Notes under the pieces: model-generated
What the model saw: the letters and a program-made list of their open reading frames with translations, nothing else
What the model was told of the DNA's origin: nothing
Databases searched by the model: none
Shown: in pieces, positions 24,748 to 31,067 of the stretch
How the letters are laid out: every line of letters starts with the position of its first letter
How positions within the stretch are numbered: position 1 is the stretch's first letter
IMG/VR virus record: IMGVR_UViG_3300045284_000036
Span: 1 to 52,217 of that record
DNA from: a virus
Strand: one strand, 5' to 3'
DNA length: 52,217 bases
Position numbers and translations under genes: made by a program

Positions 24748-24959
24748 TGGAAAATATCCTTCATAGCGGTTTCAATGTGCTGGTCGTTGTAGTTGCGATA
24801 GAGTTCAATCAAGTTAACGCGGCCCTTTTGCCGCGCCATGTGCAGAACGTTCCAGCGTTCGTAATTGCTGCCGATTTGGCTAGGCTGAATGTTGAATTCC
24901 GCTAGCGTATCAAGCAACCCGGTTCGCAGTGTTTCGTAGTCAGCCTTTTTCATTTTCAT
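24744..24959 (-). CDS. Hypothetical protein
   Basis: The 71-residue helical protein starts MKMKKADYETLRTGLLDTLA. The ATG at 24959 has GGAGC upstream; the longer reading to 25007 is disfavoured. It overlaps the upstream gene 3' end by 20 bp. It contains SNYERWNVLHMARQKG, a helix pair seen in small phage early proteins. The function is unknown. Confidence 0.68.
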   Translation of the reverse strand: MKMKKADYETLRTGLLDTLAEFNIQPSQIGSNYERWNVLHMARQKGRVNLIELYRNYNDQHIETAMKDIFQ

Positions 24960-25362
24960 TGGTTTGCTCCATTGTGAAAAAGGGTTTCGGGTTTCCAGCG
25001 TCAACATGCATGGTCCAATAATGACCGCGTGCCGTTACCTTGCCGTCGTCGGAATATTCGCAAGCGCCGATGCCGTTGCGCTCGTAATAGTCCGCGCGCT
25101 TGCTATGCGTCGAGTAAAACGTTCCAGCATAGAAACCACCATGAACAAGGCTATAGCGGTACAGATTATCAGTCAGGCATTTTTGATAGCCTCTGACAAA
25201 TTCACGCGTCCATCCGGGACAACGGTCTAGTGTTGTCAGGATATCGCAAAAGCGCGAGTTGATATTGGCTGATGACATGCCGAAGCTTTCCGCGCGGCTG
25301 TACAAATCGCGCAATGATGAAACCGCGCTATCCCGTTTCCTAAGTGCAAGTGATATGTCCAT
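24940..25362 (-). CDS. Hypothetical protein
   Basis: This 140-residue protein has a helical first half (LALRKRDSAVSSLRDLYSRAE, RFCDILTTLDRCPGW) and an aromatic-rich second half (YRYSLVHGGFYAGTFYSTH; GHYWTMHVDAGN). It starts after stem-loop 2 with AAAGGAAAAG before the ATG. No family was recognised. Confidence 0.7.
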   Translation of the reverse strand: MDISLALRKRDSAVSSLRDLYSRAESFGMSSANINSRFCDILTTLDRCPGWTREFVRGYQKCLTDNLYRYSLVHGGFYAGTFYSTHSKRADYYERNGIGACEYSDDGKVTARGHYWTMHVDAGNPKPFFTMEQTNENEKG

Positions 25363-25397
25363 TGCTTTTCCTTTCAGGGCTTATTCCCTACGCCTTC

Positions 25398-25428
25398 AAG
25401 CCCGGTAATGCTTTCGCATGCCGGGCTT
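25398..25428 (-). repeat. Intergenic GAAA-tetraloop stem-loop, copy 2
   Basis: AAGCCCGG/CCGGGCTT outer stem, ATGC/GCAT inner stem, GAAA loop on the minus-strand RNA. It is identical to copies 3 and 4 and lies 34 nt before the start of the gene at 25362. No T run follows. Confidence 0.88.
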
Positions 25429-25447
25429 AAACGCGATTTGAAAGAGG

Positions 25448-25720
25448 CTAGCTATAGCGGCCCTTTTGCATGTGTATCCATTCCGACAAATCATTGCGTG
25501 CGCGTTCAATATCTTTTTTGCCGGAATATTTCGCACCAGTGATGCTGCTAGCCTTGTCGAGCGCGAGTTTAAGGCTTGTCCATGTCCTATGAGGTTTGAT
25601 GCCGACAGCCATTAAGCCAAGCCCGGATCTAAGCGCGGCTGCATTGAATACTGCGACAGCATCGCCACTAAACGAGCGCGCGTTTCCGTTTTCGTCATAA
25701 GTGATTTTGTTCTCTTGCAT
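25448..25720 (-). CDS. Hypothetical protein
   Basis: The 90-residue protein starts MQENKITYDENGNARSFSGDAV and contains LRSGLGLMAVGIKPHRTW and a C-terminal helix IERARNDLSEWIHMQKG. It begins five bases after the upstream gene ends. It is of the small-early-gene type. No family was recognised. Confidence 0.7.
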   Translation of the reverse strand: MQENKITYDENGNARSFSGDAVAVFNAAALRSGLGLMAVGIKPHRTWTSLKLALDKASSITGAKYSGKKDIERARNDLSEWIHMQKGRYS

Positions 25721-25724
25721 GATG

Positions 25725-25928
25725 CTAGCCTTTCGATGGTTTGAGGATATAGGCGAACCGGTATGCTTCCGGGTTATTCTCTTTCAGATTGCGCATATAA
25801 ACGTCAGCTAGCGCTTTCGTGCTAGCGGCATAGATCCAACGCATTTGGTTTGGTGGATCTATCACAACGTTCCACGTTGTGGCGCTGTATAGCGGCGTTT
25901 TGCTTTTGGATTGATGCCACGTTGCCAT
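25725..25928 (-). CDS. Hypothetical protein
   Basis: This 67-residue protein has a beta-like N-terminal half (TPLYSATTWNVVIDPPNQMRWIYAAST) and a helix ALADVYMRNLKENNPEAYRFA. Its start is a few bases after the upstream gene stop. It is part of the 25.4-26.2 kb gene string. The function is unknown. Confidence 0.7.
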   Translation of the reverse strand: MATWHQSKSKTPLYSATTWNVVIDPPNQMRWIYAASTKALADVYMRNLKENNPEAYRFAYILKPSKG

Positions 25929-25931
25929 GGT

Positions 25932-26201
25932 CTAAGCCTCTTCCTTCAAACGACGGTAACGACGAATAGGTGATGATCCGTTGTAATGTTCGCAACGAAT
26001 AGTCGGCTCGCCATACATGGCTTGAAACGCGTTCAAAAACTTTCCAGCGTCGCAATCCTCTTCTAAATATAAATCGTCATTCTTGCGATACGAATACCGG
26101 CTGAAATCATTGATGTGGAAACGCAGCATGGTGATTTCAGCAATGGTGACGCGCAACCAACCATGACCGTTGTCAGTGTGCAGTGTGAAAACTTTTCGCA
26201 T
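25932..26201 (-). CDS. Conserved hypothetical protein (HTDxGHGWLRV type)
   Basis: The 89-residue protein carries FTLHTDNGHGWLRVTIAEI and YLEEDCDAGKFLNAF, segments I recognise from a widespread uncharacterised plasmid and phage family. The ATG at 26201 has AGGAAA upstream. A reading up to 26327 would run through stem-loop 3 and is rejected. Function unknown. Confidence 0.75.
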   Translation of the reverse strand: MRKVFTLHTDNGHGWLRVTIAEITMLRFHINDFSRYSYRKNDDLYLEEDCDAGKFLNAFQAMYGEPTIRCEHYNGSSPIRRYRRLKEEA

Positions 26202-26240
26202 TGTGTGGTTTCCTATGCCGGGACTATTCCCTACGCCTTC

Positions 26241-26271
26241 AAGCCCGGTAATGCTTTCGCATGCCGGGCTT
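26241..26271 (-). repeat. Intergenic GAAA-tetraloop stem-loop, copy 3
   Basis: It has the same sequence as copy 2. It lies between the stop of the gene at 26290 and the start at 26201. The flank GAAGGCGTAGGGAATA follows on the minus strand, as after copy 2. Confidence 0.88.
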
Positions 26272-26289
26272 GGGATTGTTTGGCTAGGC

Positions 26290-27171
26290 TTAGGCCCATC
26301 CAAACTTTTCAGCGCATATCGGACCAATGCCGCGAAGCTTCCATGCTGACTTTAGAGTGGCGTTGCAAATGCAGCATGTGCCGGTGGTTTGGCCGTACAC
26401 TTTCGCGGCTTGTTCTGGATCTGCAACGAAGGCTTGAACCTTGGCAGTATCAGCGGGCGTACAAGCCGCAACGGCATGAAAGCGACCGTTTGCAATCTTG
26501 CCTAGATACTCGGTCCCGGCTTTCACATAGAGCGCACCGGGATTTGCGCTATGCGCTTTGGCCGGGCTGATTGTCATGCCGTCAATTGTGATACGCGGCG
26601 AAAGCTTCAAGCCCTTTGCAGCGCTATACGCTACCGCCTGATCGAACGAAGCTTTCAGCCGGTCAATCCCTGCCTGATCCACAGCGGGCTTATCAGCGGG
26701 CTTGGCAACCCTTGCAGCGTCCCGTTCAATGCCGCGCTGAACAAGCAGCATTTGCTTTTCGGTCAGCGAACCATATTGCTGCAAGCCCGCCAGCAATGAC
26801 GCGGCCACATCCCAACGTGCAGCGGTCTTTTCCAGCCAAGCATATTCAGCCGGGTTGGCATCTTTCCAGATTTGAACGAAACCGGCTTTCATATCAGCCC
26901 GCCTTTCTGTTGCTTTTTCTCTGTTCTGTTCACGGGTTGCGGCTGACGTTTTGAACGTCTTGGAACCTTTACCCTTGCAAGCAAAGCATTCACCCAAGAC
27001 GCGGCCAGACCACGAGGTAAAACGTCCCGTTCCGTTGCACTTGCTGCAACCTTCTTCAAAGCGCTGAACGGCTGATTTGTAGACCGGGATTGCGCGAACC
27101 GGAACGAAAGGTTCAGCGGGACCGGTATCACCGGCGAATAATGCGTCTAGGCTATCATTTAGATCAGACAT
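26290..27171 (-). CDS. DUF6011-like protein with DnaJ-type zinc finger
   Basis: The 293-residue protein has a zinc finger CSKCNGTGRF...CFACKGKGSKTF at about residues 42-68 and a helical middle. The C-terminal CCICNATLKSAWKLRGIGPICAEKFGW is the pattern of DUF6011. It is the first gene behind the strong promoter at 27209-27236 and has an AGGGG ribosome site. A nucleic-acid-binding role is likely from the zinc sites, but the function is unproven. Confidence 0.78.
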   Translation of the reverse strand: MSDLNDSLDALFAGDTGPAEPFVPVRAIPVYKSAVQRFEEGCSKCNGTGRFTSWSGRVLGECFACKGKGSKTFKTSAATREQNREKATERRADMKAGFVQIWKDANPAEYAWLEKTAARWDVAASLLAGLQQYGSLTEKQMLLVQRGIERDAARVAKPADKPAVDQAGIDRLKASFDQAVAYSAAKGLKLSPRITIDGMTISPAKAHSANPGALYVKAGTEYLGKIANGRFHAVAACTPADTAKVQAFVADPEQAAKVYGQTTGTCCICNATLKSAWKLRGIGPICAEKFGWA

Positions 27172-27200
27172 TGGTTTCCCCTAAAGGTTATGGCCCTAAC

Positions 27201-27236
27201 CCGATAACGTTATCGGATTAGAGCCAAAACTGTCAA
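27201..27236 (-). promoter_or_regulatory. Early promoter with perfect palindrome over the -10
   Basis: On the minus strand TTGACA (27231-27236), a 16-nt spacer and GATAAC (27209-27214). The -10 lies in the perfect 16-bp palindrome CCGATAACGTTATCGG (27201-27216), a good operator candidate. It drives the DUF6011-like gene. Confidence 0.75.
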
Positions 27237-27328
27237 CCGATAATTGCGGCTATCCCGAACGCCATGGTCGAAATGAACAGGATTAAGACGGCAGCCGATA
27301 GCCAGTCTGCAACGGTATCATCGGTCAT
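27233..27328 (-). CDS. Small single-TM protein
   Basis: This 31-residue protein, starting MTDDTVADWLSAAVLILFIST, is almost all one membrane helix. The ATG at 27328 overlaps the end of the upstream gene by 11 bp, with GAGG at longish spacing. It ends on the -35 of the next promoter. Size suits an inhibitor of a host membrane process, but that is inference. Confidence 0.5.
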   Translation of the reverse strand: MTDDTVADWLSAAVLILFISTMAFGIAAIIG

Positions 27329-27545
27329 GGTTGCAAGCCTCAATGAACCGGTCAGCATTAAACTTGCCATTGGACCGTTTGCAGGCAGCCACAAACGAAT
27401 TAATGACCGATTGCCATTGTGCCATTTTGTTAGCATCCCAATGTGGAGCGGGCTTGCTGTCAGCCATAACCGCTGCAATGAAACAGAAATGACGATGTTG
27501 CAATTCCGGCGTTTTATTCATGGTTGATTTGTCGCGTCCGTTCAT
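27318..27545 (-). CDS. Hypothetical protein
   Basis: The 75-residue protein contains HFCFIAAVMADSKPAPHWDANKMAQ and AACKRSNGKFNADRFIEACN. The second segment is similar in style to small phage proteins of unknown role. The ATG at 27545 has CGAGGT upstream and is preferred to an ATG 12 nt earlier. Stem-loop 4 and a second hairpin lie in its leader. Confidence 0.7.
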   Translation of the reverse strand: MNGRDKSTMNKTPELQHRHFCFIAAVMADSKPAPHWDANKMAQWQSVINSFVAACKRSNGKFNADRFIEACNHDR

Positions 27546-27588
27546 GGTACCTCGCAAAGTTAAGAGGCAGGATTGCCTCTAATGCTTC

Positions 27589-27619
27589 AAGCCCGGTAAT
27601 GCTTTCGCATGCCGGGCTT
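27589..27619 (-). repeat. Intergenic GAAA-tetraloop stem-loop, copy 4
   Basis: It is identical to copies 2 and 3 over 31 nt. The downstream flank differs (GAAGCATTAG instead of GAAGGCGTAG), and an AGAGGC/GCCTCT hairpin follows at 27563-27580. Confidence 0.88.
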
Positions 27620-27637
27620 GATAGCGTGTTGACCGGT

Positions 27638-27961
27638 CTATGCGGCGGTCAACCTATCCTCAAAATTTTCCAGCATATCGCGGGCGTGTGCTAGCGCGTG
27701 GCTCAATGCATCCTCGCGCAATGTGAGAACGGCGCGGTCTTTACGACCGTTGAAAAACACGCGGTTATCCCGTCCCGATACGACGGTAGCCAAATCGACA
27801 GCGACAGCATGACAAACGTCGTTGTTGACCTTGACGGCCAGATGATATTCCGGCCAAACGAAAACATAGCCATAGGTGCGGCTATTGCGTTCAGCGGTTA
27901 GCGCGGTTTCAAGCTTGGCAACGTTAGAGCGCAACACGCGCAAAAATTGGTTCTTATCCAT
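27638..27961 (-). CDS. Hypothetical protein
   Basis: This 107-residue protein has a helix (QFLRVLRSNVAKLETALTAER), a beta middle (YVFVWPEYHLAVKVNNDVCHAVAVD) and a C-terminal helix. It starts with AGGGGAATAA upstream and is preceded by stem-loop 5. The composition is that of a small folded protein. No family was recognised. Confidence 0.7.
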   Translation of the reverse strand: MDKNQFLRVLRSNVAKLETALTAERNSRTYGYVFVWPEYHLAVKVNNDVCHAVAVDLATVVSGRDNRVFFNGRKDRAVLTLREDALSHALAHARDMLENFEDRLTAA

Positions 27962-28009
27962 TTGTTTATTCCCCTATGGGACCGGCTTGATTGCCTCTCC
28001 TACGCCTTC

Positions 28010-28040
28010 AAGCCCGGATCATGTTTCCATGACCGGGCTA
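28010..28040 (-). repeat. Intergenic GAAA-tetraloop stem-loop, copy 5
   Basis: Outer stem AGCCCGG/CCGGGCT as in copy 1, inner stem TCATG/CATGA with GAAA loop on the minus-strand RNA. Both sides of the inner stem differ from every other copy, so pairing is conserved. Confidence 0.87.
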
Positions 28041-28059
28041 TATTGGGCTGTAAATGCGT

Positions 28060-28248
28060 TTACCTATGACGCTTCCACTTGTGCGCAGTTTCGGAATAGC
28101 GCGCCACTCGCGCTAGGTTGCTTTCCAAATGAGTGGCGATTTCATCGTCAGAGAGAAACCCGCAAAATGTCATAATGTCTTGATTGCAGCATGCGGGATG
28201 ATTTTGGACTTGAGCAACGGCAGCAATCAGATCAGCGCGGCGGGACAT
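28060..28248 (-). CDS. Hypothetical protein
   Basis: The 62-residue helical protein (SRRADLIAAVAQVQNHPACC, then FLSDDEIATHLESNLARVARY) has a sequence like small regulators with a single helical hairpin. Its ribosome site is GGAGG. It is the first gene after the promoter at 28302-28329. The function is unknown. Confidence 0.7.
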   Translation of the reverse strand: MSRRADLIAAVAQVQNHPACCNQDIMTFCGFLSDDEIATHLESNLARVARYSETAHKWKRHR

Positions 28249-28293
28249 AGGGCAAAGCCTCCAAATCGGGTTAAGATGACATATCTAACCATG

Positions 28294-28329
28294 CCGATAG
28301 CGTTATCGTAAAGTAACGTATTGTTACAA
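28294..28329 (-). promoter_or_regulatory. Early promoter with CGATAGCGTTATCG element
   Basis: On the minus strand TTGTAA (28324-28329), 16 nt and GATAAC (28302-28307). The imperfect palindrome CCGATAGCGTTATCG (28294-28308) overlaps the -10, as at 27201. Confidence 0.65.
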
Positions 28330-28859
28330 TGGACCGCCTCTAGGATTGAATTAGGGGCTTGTGGGATAGCCCTACATGACCGGGCTAGTTTGGTACCCTA
28401 TTCGCGTTTTAACGCATGGGTGACGTTTTCGCGTTTTGTTCTCCGAGCAATTGCTAGCTAGTGTATACACTAGGTTGTAATTGACTGGGCAAAAGGCCAT
28501 CCCACAAGAAACCCAACAACAGCCCTACAAATGCTGATTGTGGGATTGACCGGTCTTGGAAAGATTAGCGAATTCGCGATAGTCCCACAAAATAAACCCG
28601 GCTGCTTTAGAGGTATGTGAAAATTAGTGGGCTTGTAGTAAAGCGATAACGGTAAATATCAGGATACCTATGGACCGGGTTAGGGGCTGCCACAATGCTG
28701 CCATGTTTCCCGGACGCGTCCCACGAAAAAAGGCCAAAACCACAAGCAATCCTACACTCTGTAAACAGCGCATGTTTACGAAAACACTAGCGAATTCGCT
28801 CTAATACCTACAACCCTACAAAATCCCTTTAAAACAGCCCTTTTCGTGTGGGATGTATT
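28330..28859. other. Gene-free 530-bp region, possible replication origin or control region
   Basis: No convincing gene is visible. It holds the perfect palindrome CTAGTGTATACACTAG (28458-28473), two copies of GCGAATTCGC, repeated TGTGGGAT and CCTACAA words, and TTCGCGTTTT-type direct repeats. Such density of short repeats fits an origin or a regulatory node between divergent early units. That is inference. Confidence 0.5.
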
Positions 28860-29276
28860 TTAGCGCGTTTTATGCAATCGGTCGATTATGTGCAGATCTG
28901 GCGCGGATTGCGCGAGCGCGTAAAATGCGATTGGAGCGCGGTCCATTGCGATGTGGAGCAAGTGATAGGTTGGACCGTAAAAGAGGCTTTCAACGACGCC
29001 AATGGCGCGGCCCGCCTCAATGCGCGCGGTTACTAGGTCAATAGCGCTTGTTGCGTGTTTGATCTGCCATTGCGCGCCTTCGTAGGAAAGCACGGCAGCA
29101 AATAGCAGATTAAGGGCATCTAGGACTAAGTCAGCTTGATCTGCTGGTAAGCGCAGCATTTCGCGCTTTACCGGCATCAGATCTAGTCCGGGTTGCTTGA
29201 GCGCGCGAGCACCAGCGTCAAGAATGTCTGATAGCTCGTTGCGCGCCTCTCGATACAGCGTCAAATCATTAGCCAT
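28860..29276 (-). CDS. Hypothetical helical protein
   Basis: This 138-residue protein starts MANDLTLYREARNELSDILD at ATG 29276, with AGGG upstream. It consists of amphipathic helices (MLRLPADQADLVLDALNLLF; TARIEAGRAIGVVESLF). The longer reading to 29345 runs across the divergent promoter and is rejected. It diverges from the gene at 29344. No family was recognised. Confidence 0.68.
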   Translation of the reverse strand: MANDLTLYREARNELSDILDAGARALKQPGLDLMPVKREMLRLPADQADLVLDALNLLFAAVLSYEGAQWQIKHATSAIDLVTARIEAGRAIGVVESLFYGPTYHLLHIAMDRAPIAFYALAQSAPDLHIIDRLHKTR

Positions 29277-29293
29277 TGCGTTGACCCTACGGG

Positions 29294-29307
29294 TTAGTGT
29301 ATACGAT
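29294..29307. promoter_or_regulatory. GTGTATAC site in divergent promoter region
   Basis: TTAGTGTATACGAT lies between the divergent genes at 29276 and 29344. It is close to the palindrome CTAGTGTATACACTAG at 28458 and to the sites at 6304 and 10801. Confidence 0.5.
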
Positions 29308-29343
29308 CTGATTGTGGGATAGTCCCACATTGGAGGATTGAAC

Positions 29344-29631
29344 ATGCGTTTAGAGGTTATCGACTATGCCGCTATGGTTGACGAATTAGCGGAACTAAAA
29401 GCAGCCATTGCGCCATTGCAAGCGCGCGAGGATGCAATCAAAACCGCGCTCAAGGCAACGGGACGGGACCGGATTGACGGAACCGAACATACCGCTGTCG
29501 TGACGCTGTCGGAACGGGAAACAATCGACAGCAAAGCGCTTAGGGCTGATTTGGGCGAGGCTATCATTGCGCCTTACCTCAAGCGGTCCATTGTCGAGAC
29601 CTTGAAACTAACAGCCCGCAAGACGCATTAG
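29344..29631 (+). CDS. Conserved phage hypothetical protein (Gp157-like size and layout)
   Basis: The 95-residue protein has a helical N-terminus (AAMVDELAELKAAIAPLQARE), then IDGTEHTAVVTLSERETIDSKALRADLG and IIAPYLKRSIVETLKL. Proteins of this layout are common early products in rhizobial and related phages as I recall. The ATG at 29344 has GGAGG seven nt upstream; the TTG at 29338 is not used. Function unknown. Confidence 0.75.
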   Translation: MRLEVIDYAAMVDELAELKAAIAPLQAREDAIKTALKATGRDRIDGTEHTAVVTLSERETIDSKALRADLGEAIIAPYLKRSIVETLKLTARKTH

Positions 29632-29642
29632 GACGGTCGCTG

Positions 29643-29810
29643 ATGCATCATGCAATCTGGCTGGCCGGATTGCTAGGCTTGATCGCATTCGCCTTTGGTG
29701 AGGCTTGTGCAGTCATCCTAGCCCGGTTCCTGATCTATGCAGCCTTGACAGCTGCGCTGCTATTGGCCCTTGACGTGCTAACCCATGGGCGGCTGTCGGA
29801 TCTGATCTGA
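29643..29810 (+). CDS. Small membrane protein
   Basis: This 55-residue protein (MHHAIWLAGLLGLIAFAFGE, then a second hydrophobic segment with YAALTAALLLALDVL) has two membrane helices and a short polar end. AGGACGG precedes the ATG. The gene lies directly after the previous one and is closed by a terminator. Its role is unknown. Confidence 0.65.
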   Translation: MHHAIWLAGLLGLIAFAFGEACAVILARFLIYAALTAALLLALDVLTHGRLSDLI

Positions 29811-29819
29811 CCTATTAAT

Positions 29820-29852
29820 AGGCCCGGAACGGTATAGCCCCGTTCCGGGCCT
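29820..29852 (+). terminator. Terminator hairpin after the membrane protein gene
   Basis: A 13-bp perfect stem (AGGCCCGGAACGG with CCGTTCCGGGCCT) and a 7-nt loop are followed by TTCGG. The T run is short, so it may act in either direction or need help. Confidence 0.7.
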
Positions 29853-29866
29853 TTCGGCTGCGCAGC

Positions 29867-29997
29867 TGGCATCTGGTATACTGTATACCATATGCCACAT
29901 GCCAGCGACCTTGGTATCTGGTATACAGTATACCAGAGGGGCTGGCATAATGTATACCAGATGCCAGCAATGCTGGTATACTGTATACCAGATGCCA
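29867..29997. repeat. Array 2 of TGGTATAC palindromes with 7-nt-phased spacers
   Basis: Copies lie at 29874-29890 (centre CTG), 29919-29935 (CAG), 29943-29959 (degenerate left arm, centre ATG) and 29974-29990 (CTG). Spacers are 28, 7 and 14 nt. The heptamer before the first copy is TGGCATC and those after copies 1, 3 and 4 are TATGCCA or GATGCCA, extending the palindrome. The rest of the 390-bp gap (29811-30202) has a G/C-rich hairpin and one TAAAGCATGCTA. Confidence 0.93.
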
Positions 29998-30202
29998 AAA
30001 GGTACCGCAATGCACAAAAGGGTGGTACATCGTCTTTCGGGTACCGGTAACAAGCTTCGGCTGGGGCAGGGGGTCTCTCGAAATTTACCCCACCCCCAAA
30101 ACTTTTAGTATACAAGTTTACATAAAGCATGCTACTGAAGGGGATGAAAAAACGCATAATGATGCTAGAACAACAGCTTGAATACATAAAGGAGTGTTCC
30201 CA

Positions 30203-30391
30203 ATGGATGAAGATGAACCTGACTTCCAAGACCCCGGAGGGCGCTCCGCTCTGCGCCGATCAACCCCCAAAAACCCCCGTAACTTACCATGCCCGAATTG
30301 CGGGGCCAAAAACCGACTAACCCCCAAAGACCGGTCCCTTGGCTATCAGTGCGACGAGTGTGCCGATAAGTTGGAGCGTGGTTGTGACTGA
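30203..30391 (+). CDS. Small zinc-ribbon protein
   Basis: The 62-residue protein has an acidic start (DEDEPDFQDPGG) and a zinc ribbon CPNCGAKNRLTPKDRSLGYQ followed by CDEC. The ATG at 30203 has AAGGAG upstream. An upstream frame from 30129 overlaps it and is less convincing. The stop overlaps the next gene start by 8 nt. It probably binds nucleic acid or a partner; the role is unknown. Confidence 0.68.
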   Translation: MDEDEPDFQDPGGRSALRRSTPKNPRNLPCPNCGAKNRLTPKDRSLGYQCDECADKLERGCD

Positions 30392-30662
30392 TCCCAAACC
30401 CGTCCCCTTCCCCAGAGCGGTCCCCAAGCGACGGTTGAGGCGGTCCCCGTCCAAGACCAAGCGTAAACTCAAACCGGCCACCTATCACGATATGGCCCGC
30501 CGCCGAGGGCTGGCTGTCAAAAAAGCGGTATGCGGTGGCTGGTATGTGACCATTATGACGGCTAACGAAACTTTCGTGCCGGTGCTATATTGTACGCATA
30601 CGTGGAGCAGGATTGGCGCGTTCATCAAAAAACAGCCGATTTTGATATCGACCGAAGAGTAG
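30384..30662 (+). CDS. Basic hypothetical protein
   Basis: This 92-residue protein starts at GTG 30384 with GGAG seven nt upstream. The N-terminus is very Lys/Arg/Pro-rich (PKRRLRRSPSKTKRKLKPAT). The folded C-terminal part reads YHDMARRRGLAVKKAVCGGW. It is probably a nucleic-acid binder by charge. No family was recognised. Confidence 0.63.
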   Translation: MTDPKPVPFPRAVPKRRLRRSPSKTKRKLKPATYHDMARRRGLAVKKAVCGGWYVTIMTANETFVPVLYCTHTWSRIGAFIKKQPILISTEE

Positions 30663-30666
30663 GGCT

Positions 30667-30858
30667 ATGCGACCGAACACGCCGGTTATTGCCGAATGGT
30701 ATACGTGCTTCGTGCCGTGCAGGCGGGTAGCGGTCGTTGTGCGCTACTCGCTGGCGCAGCAATGGCTTGAACAGGGAGCCAAATTCAGTATCAAGATCAT
30801 TGATCCGGTCCTCGTAAACCATGCCAACGTGATAGCTATTTCAAAGGTCAATCAATGA
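30667..30858 (+). CDS. Hypothetical protein
   Basis: The 63-residue protein (RPNTPVIAEWYTCFVPCRRVAVVV, then SLAQQWLEQGAKFSIKIIDP) has two Cys and a beta-like pattern. It begins four bases after the upstream gene and its stop overlaps the next start (ATGA). The function is unknown. Confidence 0.62.
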   Translation: MRPNTPVIAEWYTCFVPCRRVAVVVRYSLAQQWLEQGAKFSIKIIDPVLVNHANVIAISKVNQ

Positions 30859-31028
30859 GCATTGCATCGCTGCCAAAGCCTATCAAACCACGGCTGCGCG
30901 ATGACGAGGCGATAGCCGAGATGTGCAAATGGCTGAAGGCGCGCGGGCTGATTGCACTGGGTACACGGCGCGGTCAGCTGGTCATCATGGACAAGCCGCC
31001 CATGGACGAAGAAGGGCTGAAATGCTAG
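30855..31028 (+). CDS. 57-residue hypothetical protein
   Basis: A small frame starts at ATG 30855, on the stop of the previous gene (ATGA), and reads MSIASLPKPIKPRLRDDEAI with a helix AEMCKWLKARGLIALGTRRG. It ends 39 bases before the ejection protein gene. The helix plus the following QLVIMD strand resemble a small DNA-binding fold. The function is unknown. Confidence 0.6.
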   Translation: MSIASLPKPIKPRLRDDEAIAEMCKWLKARGLIALGTRRGQLVIMDKPPMDEEGLKC

Positions 31029-31067
31029 GTCTTGGGTTCCATCCCCCTTTGAGGGCGGTTTTCAACC

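Noticed and set aside
23733-29990. CRISPR-like arrays
   Set aside because: The repeats are short palindromes with 7-28 nt spacers that share half-sites, and no cas gene is present.
30129-30320. 63-residue plus frame before the zinc-ribbon gene
   Set aside because: It overlaps the better supported gene at 30203 over most of its length, and its ribosome site is poorly spaced; a short leader peptide remains possible.
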